From Chthoniobacter sp. (lineage in GTDB: Bacteria > Verrucomicrobiota > Verrucomicrobiia > Chthoniobacterales > Chthoniobacteraceae): a stretch of 64,000 nucleotides of DNA. Positions within the stretch are counted from its first letter, which is position 1, and the number at the start of each line of letters is the position of its first letter. The notes under the pieces are model-generated. The model saw only the letters and a list, made by a program, of their open reading frames with translations. It was not told where the DNA came from and made no database searches. Below are positions 8,614 to 17,657 of this stretch, piece by piece. The DNA lies in NCBI GenBank assembly GCA_021414005.1, contig JAIOPH010000019.1:1-64000 (forward strand), read 5' to 3'. The translations under genes were made by a program, and so were the position numbers.

Positions 8614-9003
8614 ATGTCCGATCAACGCACGCTTCTCGCCGTCAATGGCACGCTCATGCGCGGCCTCGAACTCAATCCCAACATGCTCGCCGCCGGCGCA
8701 GAGTTCGTGCGTGAAGACCGCACCATAGCCGCCTACCGACTGTATTCCATCGGCGACCGCCACCCCGGCATGGTCCGCGTCGCCACCGGCGGCGTGTCCG
8801 TCGCCGTCGAGGTATGGAGTGTCCCGCCACAAGGTCTCGCCGAGATTCTCCTCAAGGAACCGCCCGGCCTCAGCATCGGCAAAGTGTGTCTGCTCAGCGG
8901 CGACGAAACGCTCGGCGTCCTCGCCGAGCCCATCCTCTGCGCCGGCCAGCGCGAGATCACCGCATTTGGCGGCTGGCGGGAATACTGCGCGCAGCGCGGG
9001 TAG
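8614..9003 (+). CDS. Stand-alone allophanate-hydrolase C-terminal domain protein
   Basis: This 129-residue cytoplasmic protein resembles only the C-terminal domain of allophanate hydrolase (AtzF/DUR1). It shows a gamma-glutamylcyclotransferase-like start (LLAVNGTLMRGLELN), the middle RVATGGVSVAVEVW and the terminal ITAFGGWREY signature. In the full enzyme this domain is reported to convert N-carboxycarbamate to ammonia and CO2 after the amidase step. No amidase domain is encoded anywhere in the window. The ATG directly follows the urtE stop, so it is co-transcribed with urt, and it converges with the carboxylase gene 6 nt away. It may act on allophanate-pathway intermediates or partner an amidase encoded elsewhere. 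Confidence 0.8.
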   Translation: MSDQRTLLAVNGTLMRGLELNPNMLAAGAEFVREDRTIAAYRLYSIGDRHPGMVRVATGGVSVAVEVWSVPPQGLAEILLKEPPGLSIGKVCLLSGDETLGVLAEPILCAGQREITAFGGWREYCAQRG

Positions 9004-9009
9004 GTCCTC

Positions 9010-12000
9010 TCAGCCCTCGGTCATCAACACCAGCGCCTGCCCCGCCTCCACCGTCCGGCCCGCCGCCACGAGGATGCGCCCGACCTTTCCCGCGCAGGGC
9101 GCGCAGATCGCCGTCTCCATTTTCATGGATTCGAGGATGATCAGCTTCTCGCCCGCGGCCACGACCGCACCTTCCGCCACCACGACCTGCCACACGCTCC
9201 CCGGCAGATGTGCGCTGACCAGCCGCCCATTCTCCGGCAGATCAATCTCCTCCGCAGCCGCGACCACCTCCGGCTCGGCGGCCACCACGTTCTGCCCCGC
9301 GGCCACCCAGCGCTCCCGCTCTTCCGCAAATGCCGCGCGCTGTTTCGCGCGAAACGCCGCGATGTCATCCGCGTGCTCGCCGAGGAACGCCTGGTAGTCC
9401 TTCAGCCGAAACGTCTGCTGCTCCGTGCGAATCTGAAACCGCCCCGTCAGGAAATCCGCGCGATACCGCAGCAGCGCCTCCGCACTGACCGGATAGAACC
9501 GCACCTGATCGAAGAACCGCAGCAGCCACGGCTTCCCCCGCTCGAAGTCGCGCGTGGCCCGATGCGTATTCCACACCTGCACGGTGCGCCCCACGAACTG
9601 ATACCCGCCCGGTCCTTCCATCCCGTAGATGCACATGTAGGCACCACCGATGCCCACCGCGTTCTCCGGCGTCCACGTGCGCGCGGGGTTGTATTTCGTG
9701 GTCACCAGACGGTGTCGCGGATCAAGCGGCGTGGCCACCGGCGCGCCCAGATACACGTCGCCCAGACCGAGCACCAGGTAGCTCGCGTCGAAAACGATCC
9801 GCTTCACCTCGTCGAGGTCGGCCAGCCCGTTGATGCGCCGGATGAACTCCAGATTGCTCGGACACCACGGCGCATCCGCGCGCACGCCGTTCATGTATTT
9901 CTGGATCGCGAGCTGCGTCTGCGGGTCGTCCCACGAGAGCGGCAGATGCACGACGCGCGACGGCACTTCGATCGCGTCGAGATCCGGCAGCGAAGCCTCG
10001 GCGTGCAGCAGAAGTGCCATCAGTTCCTTCAGCGGCAGCACGCGACCGTCATAGTGAATCTGCAGCGAACGAATCCCCGGCGTGAGATCGAGGATGCCGG
10101 GCAGATGATTCTGCTCCAGCCACTGCATCAGCGCGTGCGCGCGAAAACGCAGCGCCAGATCGAGGACGAGCGGCCCGTACTCCACGAGCAGATACTTGTC
10201 GCCCGCCCGCCGGTAGCACACCGCCACACGCCCCGGCTCGCCGTCGATGCGATGCTCGACGGCATCTTCATCGCCGCCGCTCCGGGCATCATGCGCAGTG
10301 GTGCCGTCCCGGAGATCGACGACCGCCCGCCAGCGCGCATCTGAAAGATCCGCCAGCGCCTCGATTTCGCGATTTTGCTCCAGTTCCCGCGCATTGGCCT
10401 CCGCGAGCGACATCCGGCGAAAGCACACCGTGTCGCCCGGCTTGAGCTGGCCGATTTTCCACAGCTCGCTCTGCACGATACACGCCGGGCAGACGAAGCC
10501 GCCGAGGCTTGGGCCGTCCGGACCGAGGATGATCGGCATGTCGCCGGTGAAGTCGATGGTGCCGACGGCGTAGGCGTTGTCGTGGATGTTCGACGGATGC
10601 AGCCCCGCCTCGCCGCCGTCGGCGCGCGCAAACTGTGGCTTCGGCCCGATGAGCCGCACTCCGGTGCGGTTCGAGTTGTAGTGAACTTTCCAATCCGTCG
10701 CGAAGAGCATCGCGATGTCGTCGTCGGTGAAAAAATCCGGCGCACCGTGCGGACCGTAGAGCACGCCGATCTCCCACGCGCTCGCATAGCGCGGGATCAG
10801 TCTCGGCGACAGCGCGCTGCCTGCCGCTGGGGCGGCGTCGCTCGTGCCGAGGTGCAACACGTCGCCGAGTCGCAGCGCGCGACCACCGTGTCCGCCGAAG
10901 TTTCCGAGCGTGAAAGTCGCGCGGCTGCCGAGATAGCGCGGCGTCTGGAAACCGCCGCGCACCGCGAGATAGCCGCGCGCGCCCGGCCCGTTCACGCCGC
11001 GCATCCGCAGTACGTCACCAGATTCCACGGAGAGCACCTGCCAGCGCGGCGCGCGAATGCCGTTCAGTTCCGCCTGCAAATCCGCGCCCGTGATCGCGAT
11101 CTCCGTCGCCGCGTTGAAGCGCAGCGTCGGGCCCGTCATCATGATCTCCAGCGCGGCTGCGGACTCGGGATTGCCAAGCAACCGGTTCGCGTAGCGGAAG
11201 GCGAGATGATCCATCGGTCCCGACGGCGGCACGCCGACGTTCCAGAAACCGACCCGCCCGGGATAATCCTGCACCGTCGTCTGCGCGCCCGCGTCGAGCA
11301 CATCGACCGTCGCTGGCGCATAGACGAACTCGCCGAGCGATCGCGTGATCACTTTCCCCGCCGCGAAGATCGGCGACGCCACGACCTGCCGGAGGTAGAG
11401 CAGATTCGATTCGAGCCCGCCAAACTCCGTCTGTTCCAGCGCGCTGGAAAGCCGCGCGATGGCCGTCGCCCGGTCGTCCGCGAGGACGATGATCTTCGCC
11501 AGCATCGGATCGTAAAACGGCGTGACCTCCGTGCCGTTCTCCACCCACGTCTCATTGCGCGCGTCGCGGTGGAAAGCGACCTCGGTCAGCACGCCGCAGC
11601 TCGGCTGGAAGTTCTTGTGCGGGTCTTCCGCGTAGATGCGGACCTGGATCGAATGCCCGCGCGGCTCGGGCCTGAAGCCGTCGAGAAAGCTGCTGTCGCC
11701 CGCCGCGAGCCGCACCATCCACTCCACGAGATCCAGACGCATCACCTCCTCAGTCACGCCGTGCTCGACCTGCAGCCGCGTGTTTACCTCCAGGAAATAG
11801 AACGCCCCGCTGTCCGCATCGAAGACAAACTCCACCGTGCCAGCGGACCGATAGTTCACCGCCTCGCCCAGCTTGATCGCCGCCGCGAAAAGCCCCGCCC
11901 GCTGCACCTCCGACAAGCCCGGCGCAGGCGTCTCCTCGATCACCTTTTGGTTCCGCCGCTGCGCCGAACAATCCCGCTCGCCCAGCGCCACGACGCGCCC

Positions 12001-12651
12001 CTTTCCATCGCCGAAAATCTGCACCTCGATGTGCCGCGCATGCGCCACGAACTTTTCCAGAAACAGCCCCGACTCCTTGAAGTTGCTCGCACTCACCCGC
12101 TGCACTGAGGCGAACGCCTCCGTTAGTTCCGCCGCCGACCCGCACACCCGCATCCCGATCCCACCGCCGCCCGCCGTGCTTTTCAGCATCACCGGATAGC
12201 CGATCCGCTCCGCCTCGTGCGCTGCCGCCGCCGCGTCCGCCAGCAAGCCCGTCCCCGGCAGCAGTGGCACCCCATGCTCCGCCGCGATCGCCCGCGCCGT
12301 GTGCTTCAACCCAAACGCCCGCATCTGCGCCGGAGTCGGCCCGACAAACGCCAGCCCCGCGTTTTCACACGCCTCGGCAAAGTCCGCGTTTTCGCTCAGG
12401 AATCCGTAGCCCGGATGAATCGCCTGCACCCCCGTCTCCCGCGCCGCCGCGAGGATCCGCTCGATTTTCAAATAGCTCTCCACCACCGGCGCGGGCCCGA
12501 GCAGAACCGCCTCATCCGCATCGCGCACATGGAGCGATTGTGCATCGGCTTCGGAGTAAACAGCGACGCTGCCGACCCCGAGCTTTCGCAGCGTGCGACT
12601 GATGCGCCGCGAGATCACGCCGCGGTTGGCGATGAGGAGTTTGGTGAACAT
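9010..12651 (-). CDS. Biotin-dependent urea/guanidine carboxylase
   Basis: This 1213-residue cytoplasmic enzyme carboxylates urea or guanidine with ATP, bicarbonate and biotin. Biotin carboxylase spans ~1-445 ([13 protein letters not shown], glycine loop at 161-167, [16 protein letters not shown]). The carboxyltransferase (~450-1110) has KipA- and KipI-like halves ([35 protein letters not shown]). The biotinyl domain is ~1140-1213, with biotinyl Lys 1177 in ESMKMET. The start at 12651 overlaps the upstream stop by 1 nt. The allophanate-hydrolase half of eukaryotic urea amidolyase is absent. Adjacent DUF1989 genes make guanidine the likelier substrate; Asp 700 in GTIDFTGD, where yeast-type enzymes as I recall have Asn, agrees but was not aligned. 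Confidence 0.93.
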   Translation of the reverse strand: MFTKLLIANRGVISRRISRTLRKLGVGSVAVYSEADAQSLHVRDADEAVLLGPAPVVESYLKIERILAAARETGVQAIHPGYGFLSENADFAEACENAGLAFVGPTPAQMRAFGLKHTARAIAAEHGVPLLPGTGLLADAAAAAHEAERIGYPVMLKSTAGGGGIGMRVCGSAAELTEAFASVQRVSASNFKESGLFLEKFVAHARHIEVQIFGDGKGRVVALGERDCSAQRRNQKVIEETPAPGLSEVQRAGLFAAAIKLGEAVNYRSAGTVEFVFDADSGAFYFLEVNTRLQVEHGVTEEVMRLDLVEWMVRLAAGDSSFLDGFRPEPRGHSIQVRIYAEDPHKNFQPSCGVLTEVAFHRDARNETWVENGTEVTPFYDPMLAKIIVLADDRATAIARLSSALEQTEFGGLESNLLYLRQVVASPIFAAGKVITRSLGEFVYAPATVDVLDAGAQTTVQDYPGRVGFWNVGVPPSGPMDHLAFRYANRLLGNPESAAALEIMMTGPTLRFNAATEIAITGADLQAELNGIRAPRWQVLSVESGDVLRMRGVNGPGARGYLAVRGGFQTPRYLGSRATFTLGNFGGHGGRALRLGDVLHLGTSDAAPAAGSALSPRLIPRYASAWEIGVLYGPHGAPDFFTDDDIAMLFATDWKVHYNSNRTGVRLIGPKPQFARADGGEAGLHPSNIHDNAYAVGTIDFTGDMPIILGPDGPSLGGFVCPACIVQSELWKIGQLKPGDTVCFRRMSLAEANARELEQNREIEALADLSDARWRAVVDLRDGTTAHDARSGGDEDAVEHRIDGEPGRVAVCYRRAGDKYLLVEYGPLVLDLALRFRAHALMQWLEQNHLPGILDLTPGIRSLQIHYDGRVLPLKELMALLLHAEASLPDLDAIEVPSRVVHLPLSWDDPQTQLAIQKYMNGVRADAPWCPSNLEFIRRINGLADLDEVKRIVFDASYLVLGLGDVYLGAPVATPLDPRHRLVTTKYNPARTWTPENAVGIGGAYMCIYGMEGPGGYQFVGRTVQVWNTHRATRDFERGKPWLLRFFDQVRFYPVSAEALLRYRADFLTGRFQIRTEQQTFRLKDYQAFLGEHADDIAAFRAKQRAAFAEERERWVAAGQNVVAAEPEVVAAAEEIDLPENGRLVSAHLPGSVWQVVVAEGAVVAAGEKLIILESMKMETAICAPCAGKVGRILVAAGRTVEAGQALVLMTEG

Positions 12652-13292
12652 CAGTCCCATATCAGCAGGCGCACCGGAGTCGGGTTGTAGGCGTTGCACG
12701 GGTTGTTGAGCTGGGGGCAGTTCGAGATCAGCGCGAGCACATCCATCTCCGCGCGCATCTCCACGTAGCGTCCGCTGGCCGAGACGCCGTCGGCGAAGGT
12801 CAGCCCGCCTTCCGGGGTCACCGGCACGTTCATGAAAAAGTTGATGTTGTGGGTGATGTCACGCTTGTCCCAAGTCGGTTGGTTTTCCTGAATCGCGCGC
12901 ATGAAGCTGTCGCGACAGGCGTGCATCGAGCGCTTGTCGATGGCGTAGCGCACCATGTTGCTCTCGCACGCGCAGGCGCCGCCCAGCGTGTCGTGCCGGC
13001 CGCAGGTGTCGGCGGTGATCGTGAGCAGCACATTTCCGCGCGTGGAGATGAGCTTCGTGCCGGTCGTCAGGTAGAGCGCGCCCTGCTCGCGGATGGTGTC
13101 CTGCGCGCTGTAACGGTCGGCGGGATCGTGCGCGTTGTAGTAGAGCGTGTCGGCGGCTTGGTTGCCTTCGAGATCGACGATGCGGAAGGTCTGCCCGCGT
13201 TTGATTTCGCACATCCACGGCTCGCCCGCGGGCAGGGTGAAATCGTAAATCGCACTAGCAGGATCGAGGTGGCTTTCGGTGAGGGTGGTCAT
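12651..13292 (-). CDS. DUF1989 urea-carboxylase-associated protein 2 / carboxyguanidine deiminase subunit
   Basis: This 213-residue cytoplasmic protein belongs to DUF1989 (aminomethyltransferase-like fold), long called urea carboxylase-associated protein. Published biochemistry assigns the pair to carboxyguanidine deiminase (CgdAB), which turns carboxyguanidine into allophanate plus ammonia. Visible blocks are [21 protein letters not shown], the Cys-rich [31 protein letters not shown] and [20 protein letters not shown] at 13292 was preferred over an in-frame start four codons earlier. Its stop overlaps the carboxylase start. It is co-directional with its paralogue at 13519-14244, separated by a repeat-filled gap. 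Confidence 0.85.
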   Translation of the reverse strand: MTTLTESHLDPASAIYDFTLPAGEPWMCEIKRGQTFRIVDLEGNQAADTLYYNAHDPADRYSAQDTIREQGALYLTTGTKLISTRGNVLLTITADTCGRHDTLGGACACESNMVRYAIDKRSMHACRDSFMRAIQENQPTWDKRDITHNINFFMNVPVTPEGGLTFADGVSASGRYVEMRAEMDVLALISNCPQLNNPCNAYNPTPVRLLIWD

Positions 13293-13315
13293 AATGAAAA
13301 CCAAGCCCCTCCAGC

Positions 13316-13499
13316 CGTCATTCTGAGCGGAGTTCCGGCGGGCGAAGGTGGGCGGAACGGAGTCGAAGAACCTCTAAATATTCGAGGGTGGAAGCGGTGC
13401 GGAGTATCTGCGCCCACCACCTCCGCCCGCGGATGCGAGAGGTCCTTCGACTGCGTCCCGGCCCGCCTGCGCCCGCCCGGGACTCCGCTCAGGATGACG
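13316..13499. repeat. Interspersed REP-like inverted repeat (GTCATTCTGAGCG / CGCTCAGGATGAC type)
   Basis: The 226-nt gap between the two DUF1989 genes is almost filled by a long imperfect inverted repeat. The left end CGTCATTCTGAGCGGAG answers CTCCGCTCAGGATGACG at the right end. GAGTCGAAGAACCTC answers GAGGTCCTTCGACT internally. This is the widespread extragenic repeat found in many environmental bacteria and can fold into a long RNA hairpin. It interrupts an otherwise tight operon. Confidence 0.85.
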
Positions 13500-13518
13500 T
13501 GTGGAAAGCGCGCCGCTC

Positions 13519-14244
13519 TCATTGGAAATAGCGCTCCGTGAGGATGAAGCCTCGCTCGTTCTCCGGGCGGGAGTTTCGACAGAAGTCTTCCGGTCCCGGC
13601 GGCGGTGAGGTCCAGACGGTGAGATGCACCGGCTTCGGCGAGTAAGTCAGCGCGGTGTCGAGCGGATGGATGCACGTATTCAGCACGACGAGCGTGTTCA
13701 TCTCCGCCCGTAGATCGACGAACGCGCCGGCCTGCGAGTTCCCCGCGTGATAGACCAACCGGCCCGCGTCATCAGTGGTCACCTTCTGGAAAAAGTTCAC
13801 GTTCATCGCGAGGTCGCGTTCGCCCATGCCGTATTTGCCCAGCTCGCGGAGGAAGCCGCTGTGCGCGTCGCGATGCCAGGCGTTGCGCGCGGTCTGGTAA
13901 CTCAGCTCGCCGTGTTTCGCGGTGACAATCTTCGCGTTCGAGCAACCGGTCAGCGGATCGTGCCAGCCACAGGTGTCCTCGGTGATTGAGACGAGGATGC
14001 GGCCCATGTCCGAGTAGAGGCACGCCCCCTTCGTCAATCGGGCGATGTGCTGGCACTTCAGCGAGTCCGGGAGATTCAGCCGTTCGCAGAGCAGCTCGAA
14101 ATTGTAGAACAGCGCCGAGACATTCGCGCCGCCTTCCGTGTCCGTGATGCGGAGCGTCGTGCCGCGCTTGAGGACGTGCGACCAGTTCGCGCCTGCGGGC
14201 ACGACTTCCTCGAAACGGATGAGCGATGGATCAAGCGCGGACAT
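13519..14244 (-). CDS. DUF1989 urea-carboxylase-associated protein 1 / carboxyguanidine deiminase subunit
   Basis: This 241-residue DUF1989 protein is paralogous to the following gene and probably forms the other subunit of the heteromeric carboxyguanidine deiminase (CgdAB type). Conserved blocks are RGTTLRITDTEGGANVSALFYN, ITEDTCGWHDPLTGCSN, MNVNFFQKVTTDDAGRL and FVDLRAEMNTLVVLNTC. The CGWHD and CGRHD Cys/His clusters of the two paralogues align. The start lies 3 nt after the stop of the nikR-like regulator, so the regulator heads the operon. The C-terminal ~25 residues (NERGFILTERYFQ) exceed its paralogue. The original name linked it to urea carboxylase; the guanidine role is established knowledge for homologues, inferred here. 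Confidence 0.85.
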   Translation of the reverse strand: MSALDPSLIRFEEVVPAGANWSHVLKRGTTLRITDTEGGANVSALFYNFELLCERLNLPDSLKCQHIARLTKGACLYSDMGRILVSITEDTCGWHDPLTGCSNAKIVTAKHGELSYQTARNAWHRDAHSGFLRELGKYGMGERDLAMNVNFFQKVTTDDAGRLVYHAGNSQAGAFVDLRAEMNTLVVLNTCIHPLDTALTYSPKPVHLTVWTSPPPGPEDFCRNSRPENERGFILTERYFQ

Positions 14245-14247
14245 GGC

Positions 14248-14688
14248 TCAGTGGATGGGTGGGAGAATCGTGGACGTGACCGTGAGGTAGCCGTGCTTCA
14301 CGCCCTTGCAGGCGATGAGTTCGGCGGCGATTTGCTTGAGGCGGTAGCCGGGCCCCTGAACGAGCAGGACCTCCAGGCTGTGGTGATTCTCCAGATGCAC
14401 CCGCTGGGAGGAGATCACCTCCTTCAGCCACTTGTGCTGGATGCTGAGCAGCCGCGAGGCGAGGCCCGCCTTGGCGTGGTCGTAGATGAGCGTGATCGTC
14501 CCGGCCATGACCCCCTTGCCCAGCTCATGTTGATGGGAAACAAGCTGCTCGCTGATCATCTTCGAGATTGCGTCCGAGCGGCTGGCGTAGCCGCGCTTGG
14601 CCACCATTTCGTCGAGCTCATCGAAGAGCGTGACAGGCAGCGAGATGCTGATGCGGGTGGCGTTGGGTTTGCGGCGTGAGCGGGGCAT
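14248..14688 (-). CDS. NikR-family ribbon-helix-helix regulator with altered metal site
   Basis: This 146-residue regulator has an N-terminal ribbon-helix-helix DNA-binding region (TRISISLPVTLFDELDEMV, then GYASRSDAISKMI) and a C-terminal ACT-like NikR domain (LIYDHAKAGLASRLLSIQH, GVKHGYLTV). Ungapped comparison with E. coli NikR from Gln75 shows His76 and His89 retained but His87 replaced by Arg and Cys95 by Ser, while two extra His lie at positions 93-94. High-affinity square-planar nickel binding is therefore doubtful. It heads the carboxylase operon and is divergent from the transporter-urease operon, so it probably controls both. GTATTA-type half-sites lie 64-91 nt upstream. The ligand could be another metal or a small molecule. 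Confidence 0.85.
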   Translation of the reverse strand: MPRSRRKPNATRISISLPVTLFDELDEMVAKRGYASRSDAISKMISEQLVSHQHELGKGVMAGTITLIYDHAKAGLASRLLSIQHKWLKEVISSQRVHLENHHSLEVLLVQGPGYRLKQIAAELIACKGVKHGYLTVTSTILPPIH

Positions 14689-14751
14689 GAAGGCGTCGGC
14701 TGGGCGACGGGCCTAGCAGCTAACGTGCGAGACTTTTCCTGTCCAGAGGCA

Positions 14752-14864
14752 GTATTACTTTTCTGCGCGTTCGTATTATTCTCGACGATAAAGCGCGGCG
14801 CAATTTGACCATTCGGGATGTTCAGAATCGTCCACCGTGTGAGTTTGTGTGCGCTTCGTAATAC
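14752..14864. promoter_or_regulatory. Candidate operator half-sites for the NikR-like regulator
   Basis: GTATTAC (14752-14758) and GTATTAT (14773-14779) are separated by 14 nt, and GTAATAC (14858-14864) is the exact reverse complement of the first. The layout recalls GTRTTAC-N13/14-GTAAYAC NikR sites, but the 14752/14773 pair is a direct rather than a good inverted match (5 of 7). The region lies between the divergent regulator and transporter genes. Confidence 0.35.
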
Positions 14865-14954
14865 TACCGCCGACCACGTCCCAAAACCCACCGATCCCGT
14901 CGCGCCCTGTATCCGGGCTGTCTCGCGCGCCAAGTGCGGATCCGTGCGGCCCGT

Positions 14955-14970
14955 TGGCACGGACCTTGCA
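14955..14970 (+). promoter_or_regulatory. Consensus sigma-54 (-24/-12) promoter of transporter-urease operon
   Basis: TGGCAC-N5-TTGCA matches the sigma-54 consensus at every defined position. Transcription would start near 14980, leaving a ~50-nt leader before the ATG at 15031. Sigma-54 requires an activator such as NtrC; no enhancer site was recognised. This implies nitrogen-limitation control of the ABC transporter and urease genes. The remainder of 14689-15030 holds the candidate operators and no gene. Confidence 0.8.
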
Positions 14971-15030
14971 AATGCCGCCGCCGACCGAATTCGCAATCTC
15001 CACACCAACAGCCCAAAACCCGCATCCACC

Positions 15031-15999
15031 ATGAAACTGAAAAACCTGCTCACCTCCGCGCTGGCCTTGGCCTTTGCGATCAGCGCGCACGCCGAACCCC
15101 TCAAGATCGGCTACTCCGACTGGCCCGGCTGGACGGCTTGGGAGATCGCGAAGGAAAAGGGCTTTTTCAAGAAGCACGGCGTCGATGTGAAGCTCGTCTG
15201 GTTTCCCATCTACACCGATTCGCTCACCGCGCTGAACACCGGCAAGCTCGACGCCAACTGCCAGACGTGGAGCGACACGATCCCGCCGCTGGCGGAAGGC
15301 ATCAAACTCAAGGTCGTCCTCGCCAACGACAACTCCGCCGGTAACGACGGGTTCGTGGCGAAGAAGGAGTTCAAGACGATCAAGTCGCTGAAGGGCAAAA
15401 CGGTCGCGACGGAACTCGGCACGGTCGATCACTTCCTCCTGCTGCAGGCGCTGGCAAAGAACGGCATGACCGAGAAGGACATCGTTTTTAAGAACATGAC
15501 CGTACCGGACGCCGCGGCCGCATTTCGCCAAGGCAAACTCGACGCCGCCGTGATCTGGCAGCCGTCGCTGAACGACGTGATGAAGGAAGGCAAAGCCAAC
15601 CTGCTTTTCACCTCAAAAGATGTGCCGGGCCTGATTCCCGACCTGCTGGTTTTTCAAACGAAGGTCGCCACCAAGCGTGCCGCGGACATTCAAAAGGTCG
15701 TCGCCGCTTGGTTCGACGTGATCGAGTTCATCGACAAAAACGAGGACGAGGCCGTGAAGATCATGGCGAAGGTCGTCGAGCAGAAGCCCGAGGACTACAA
15801 AGCGTTCCTGCCCGGCACGAAGTTCTTCGACCTTAAGGCGAACCTGAAGGCGTTCAAGAAAGACGACGCCGACGTCCACTCGCTCCACGGCAGCGGCAAG
15901 ATCATCAGCGACTTCCTCGTGCAGACGGGCCTGATGAAAAAGGTGCCCGACTACGCCGGCGCGCTCGACGCGACGTTTGTCGAAGCCGCCAAGAAGTAG
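15031..15999 (+). CDS. NitT/TauT-type ABC transporter substrate-binding protein (urea-carboxylase-associated)
   Basis: This 322-residue periplasmic binding protein has a signal peptide (residues 1-21, cut after AHA) and a type-II fold of the nitrate/sulfonate/thiamine-precursor class (LKIGYSDWPGWTAWEIAKE, ALNTGKLDANCQTWSDT, VPDAAAAFRQGKLDAAVIW). Homologues next to carboxylase/DUF1989 genes are called urea-carboxylase-related transporters and probably import guanidine or similar cations. The frame stays open upstream, but 15031 starts the signal peptide and lies 60 nt after a sigma-54 promoter. Permease and ATPase genes follow directly. Linkage to urease leaves nickel, urea or guanidine possible; guanidine is preferred because urt already covers urea. 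Confidence 0.88.
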   Translation: MKLKNLLTSALALAFAISAHAEPLKIGYSDWPGWTAWEIAKEKGFFKKHGVDVKLVWFPIYTDSLTALNTGKLDANCQTWSDTIPPLAEGIKLKVVLANDNSAGNDGFVAKKEFKTIKSLKGKTVATELGTVDHFLLLQALAKNGMTEKDIVFKNMTVPDAAAAFRQGKLDAAVIWQPSLNDVMKEGKANLLFTSKDVPGLIPDLLVFQTKVATKRAADIQKVVAAWFDVIEFIDKNEDEAVKIMAKVVEQKPEDYKAFLPGTKFFDLKANLKAFKKDDADVHSLHGSGKIISDFLVQTGLMKKVPDYAGALDATFVEAAKK

Positions 16000-16000
16000 C

Positions 16001-16804
16001 GTGCGCGGACTGGCCCGCTACTGGGCGCTGCGGCAGGACGTGCCGCGCGCGCTCTACTACAGTGCCGCCGTCGCGGGCTTCGGCACTGTGGTGCTGGCGT
16101 GGTGGTGGCTGAGTCACAGCGGGTTTGTGGAAACGGCGTATCTGCCTCCGCCGGAAACGGTGTGGGAGACAGCGGGCGAACTGCTCCGCGGCGAGACGCT
16201 GTGGAGCGATTTGAAGATCAGCTTCCTCCGCGTGACCGCGGGCTTCCTGCTCTCCGCGGCACTCGGGGTGCCGCTGGGAATCTGGATCGGCTCGTTCAAA
16301 CTCGTCGAAGGCTTCATGCAGCCGCTCACGGAGTTCGTTCGCTACGTCCCGGTGCCCGCGCTCATTCCGATCCTCATGCTGCTCTTCGACCTCGGTGAAC
16401 TCTCGAAGGTCATGCTCATTTTCGTCGGTACATTTTTCCAGCTCACGCTCATGGTCGCCGACGAAATCCGACGCGTGCCCTACGAACTGCTGCAGGTCAG
16501 CTACACGCTCGGTGCGCGACGCGGGGAATCCATCCGGCTCGTGCTCTGGAACGCCGCGAAGCCTGGCATCTTCGACGCGCTGCGGCTCTGCAACGGCTGG
16601 GCCTGGACCTACCTCGTCGTCGCCGAGCTCATCGCCGCCAACGAGGGCCTCGGCTTCCGCGTGCTCAAATTTTACCGCTTCGTGCAGACGCCGAAAATTT
16701 TCGTCTATCTCATCCTCCTTGGCGCGGTCGGGCTGCTGCTCGACTTCGCGTTCCGCAAAATGAACCAGCGCCTTTTCCACTGGGCCGACACCACGAAGCG
16801 ATGA
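16001..16804 (+). CDS. NitT/TauT-type ABC transporter permease
   Basis: This 267-residue inner-membrane permease has about six hydrophobic segments and an EAA-like cytoplasmic loop (NAAKPGIFDALRLCNGWAW, near residue 185). PLGIWIGSFKLVEGFMQPLTE and YVPVPALIPILMLLFDLGE are typical of SsuC/TauC permeases. GTG at 16001, one nt after the upstream stop, is the preferred start; a TTG at 15977 would overlap the binding-protein gene. Its stop overlaps the ATPase start by 4 nt. It completes the importer with the preceding and following genes. Confidence 0.88.
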   Translation: MRGLARYWALRQDVPRALYYSAAVAGFGTVVLAWWWLSHSGFVETAYLPPPETVWETAGELLRGETLWSDLKISFLRVTAGFLLSAALGVPLGIWIGSFKLVEGFMQPLTEFVRYVPVPALIPILMLLFDLGELSKVMLIFVGTFFQLTLMVADEIRRVPYELLQVSYTLGARRGESIRLVLWNAAKPGIFDALRLCNGWAWTYLVVAELIAANEGLGFRVLKFYRFVQTPKIFVYLILLGAVGLLLDFAFRKMNQRLFHWADTTKR

Positions 16805-17634
16805 AGCTCGAAGTCCGCGCAGTGGAGAAAACTTACGCGTCGAAAAAGGGCGCGACGCAGGCCCTGCTGCCGACTTCGTTCGAGGTCGGCGACGCGGAGT
16901 TCGTCAGCCTCGTCGGCCCGTCGGGCTGTGGAAAATCCACGACGCTCTACATGATCGCCGGCCTCGACGAACCGACCGGCGGGGAAATCCTGCTCGACAG
17001 CCAGCGCGTCGCCGGCCCCGGCCCGGAGCGCGGGATGGTATTTCAAAACTACACGCTCTTCCCGTGGCTCACCGTCGAGGAGAACACCAAGTTTCCCTTC
17101 CGCCTCGAAGGTAATCTCGACCTCACCCGCACGTCCGGCGAGGTGATGAGCGACATCGGCCGGGCCTATTCGCTGCTCGATCTGATGGGCCTCGCCAGTT
17201 TCTACAAATCCTACCCGCGCGAACTCTCCGGCGGCATGAAGCAGCGCGTCGCCATCGCCCGCGCGCTCACGGCGAAGCCGAAGGTGCTGCTCATGGACGA
17301 GCCCTTCGGCGCGCTTGATGCGCAGACGCGTGAGGAGATGCAGGAACTTCTGCTGCTGCTCAGTCGGCACGAAAAGATCACCACGCTTTTCGTCACGCAC
17401 GACGTCGAGGAGGCCATCTATCTCTCCACGCGCATCCTGGTTTTCTCGGGCCGCCCGGGCCGCATCATCCGGGAAATCAAAGTGCCGTTCGGCACGGAGC
17501 GCCCGCCGGACATCAAGCTGACACGCGAGTTTTTCGACCTCAAACGCGAACTCCTCGGCCTCCTCGCCCACGACCGCGCCCCCACTCCCGAACGCGACGA
17601 ACTGCTCCGTAAACTCGTCACTCGCCCCAGCTAG
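16801..17634 (+). CDS. NitT/TauT-type ABC transporter ATPase
   Basis: This 277-residue cytoplasmic ATPase powers the preceding permease. Walker A is [10 protein letters not shown] (~residues 40-49), the Q-loop is [13 protein letters not shown], the signature [15 protein letters not shown], Walker [17 protein letters not shown] and the switch [13 protein letters not shown]. The C-terminal ~50 residues ([19 protein letters not shown]) are common in this ATPase class. It overlaps the permease by 4 nt and is followed 23 nt later by the small HPGH protein, so the operon probably continues into urease. Confidence 0.93.
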   Translation: MKLEVRAVEKTYASKKGATQALLPTSFEVGDAEFVSLVGPSGCGKSTTLYMIAGLDEPTGGEILLDSQRVAGPGPERGMVFQNYTLFPWLTVEENTKFPFRLEGNLDLTRTSGEVMSDIGRAYSLLDLMGLASFYKSYPRELSGGMKQRVAIARALTAKPKVLLMDEPFGALDAQTREEMQELLLLLSRHEKITTLFVTHDVEEAIYLSTRILVFSGRPGRIIREIKVPFGTERPPDIKLTREFFDLKRELLGLLAHDRAPTPERDELLRKLVTRPS

Positions 17635-17657
17635 AAAATTCCTCTACACACGCGCCC

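Noticed and set aside
10375..12108. 577-codon plus-strand frame antisense to the carboxylase
   Set aside because: Arg/His-rich composition typical of a GC-rich complement; the minus frame encodes a clear biotin-dependent carboxylase.
14715..14730. Minus-strand sigma-54 site before the nikR-like gene
   Set aside because: Read as TCGCAC-N5-CTGCT it lacks the invariant GG doublet.
13293..15030. Guanidine-I (ykkC) riboswitch upstream of carboxylase or transporter
   Set aside because: The conserved CUAGGGUUCCG-type core and flanking G/A-rich elements were looked for by eye on both strands and not recognised. A covariance-model search would be decisive.
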